A DNA stretch of 64,000 nt, from positions 841,001 to 905,000 of the forward strand of contig JAYKKM010000180.1 of assembly GCA_035772405.1 (NCBI GenBank), given 5' to 3'. The position numbers and the translations under genes are program-made. Below are positions 63,454 to 64,000 of the stretch, in pieces. Every line of letters starts with the position of its first letter. Position 1 is the stretch's first letter. The DNA comes from Chrysogorgia sp. JL179-B06. Lineage: Eukaryota; Cnidaria; Anthozoa; Scleralcyonacea; Chrysogorgiidae. The notes below the pieces were generated by a model. That model saw only the letters and a program-made list of their open reading frames with translations. It searched no databases and was not told the DNA's origin.

Positions 63454-64000
63454 CTAAATTAGAAACCATGATGTAAATATTTCTACCCTTACACGTTGTT
63501 TTATAAATAAAAATAGTAATTAATAATTTTATAAACAGAAATAGTGATATTTATTTTTTATTTATTTTATTTTATTTTATGAAGAGTACAGTGAAATGTC
63601 TGAGGATTGAATACATACTACACCAGTTTTACCGGTTTGGAATAGGTAAATGACACCTTTGGCGAGACTTCAGACTTCGAGACTCGAGACTTCGAGAACG
63701 GAAATAATCCCGGTTTGGTCTTAAAATGTATATATTCCAACACTCGAAGTTTTCCTTCACCATAAATCCCTATAACACACGGTCTAATCGCGTGAAATGC
63801 CAAATGTTACTTATAATACGGGCATTTTACTCGTTTCTCGCATTTTTCTCGGGCAAATATTTTTCTATACGTACCTCCCATCCGGTAAATAACATATATA
63901 TATATTTGACAAAACGCTATGGCTAATGCGTAGTCGACAAGAAAACAAAAAAACAAAGAAACATACGTAGAATATAAAAGAGACTAGATAAACGAACAGT
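63454..64000. other. Intron upstream of exon a
   Basis: AT-rich with TTTATTTTAT runs (63550-63580) and an (AT)n near 63893. No further USP9X exon was recognised; the preceding exon must lie beyond the window. Confidence 0.5.

Overview
The window is intronic and exonic DNA of an intron-rich, AT-rich animal genome. A cnidarian, probably an anthozoan, is my best guess. The reasons are the mix of CR1/L2-like LINEs, a Crypton-type recombinase remnant, a P2X7-like domain fragment and dense palindromic foldback repeats. No species diagnosis is possible from sequence alone.

One host gene runs across almost the whole window on the minus strand: an orthologue of the deubiquitinase USP9X/USP9Y (fat facets). 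I could place 22 consecutive internal exons between 63453 (5' side) and 6582 (3' side). All have GT/AG borders, all phases agree, and together they give 2706 nt (902 codons) without a stop or frameshift. They cover part of the armadillo-like region before the protease, the whole catalytic domain (Cys box 32137-32258, acidic insert 30809-31104, two zinc CxxC pairs, His box 18104-18269, Asp box 17067-17145), and the start of the C-terminal helical region. The first coding exons lie above 64000 and the last lie below 1.

The introns are filled with repeats. From low to high coordinate: 1-5 kb holds tandem duplications and three short MITEs. 8-15 kb holds small cloverleaf-like palindromic modules, a Crypton-type tyrosine recombinase remnant and a 2.4-kb composite foldback. 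19-24 kb holds minisatellites, foldbacks nested in one another, a tRNA-like SINE head and a LINE 3' end. 25-30.5 kb holds LINE tails and a nearly complete but broken CR1-like element with a 2A-like motif and PHD finger. 33-42 kb holds two copies of an 828-bp element, a 21-bp minisatellite inside a terminal-inverted-repeat element, a hierarchical repeat at 37 kb and SINEs. 42-49 kb holds a decayed LINE, mariner-like MITEs, and a LINE inserted into an older repeat. 49.6-50.6 kb holds a 5S-rRNA-like SINE and a tRNA-like palindrome. 51.8-61.7 kb holds long-arm foldbacks and a P2X7-like pseudogene. 60-63.3 kb holds tRNA-like heads and a (TGTATAAAA)-type satellite.

The most unusual feature is the module at 9656-9778, 10254-10376 and 8278-8391. 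The two complete copies have identical lengths (18+20+49+22+14 = 123) and constant ends, but three hairpins of quite different sequence that remain base-paired. The pattern is what selection or conversion for a DNA or RNA fold would leave. The hairpin tips repeatedly read GCGAAGC, a DNA sequence known to form an exceptionally stable mini-hairpin, and similar tips occur in several unrelated foldbacks here. A relic of a tyrosine recombinase lies within the same cluster.
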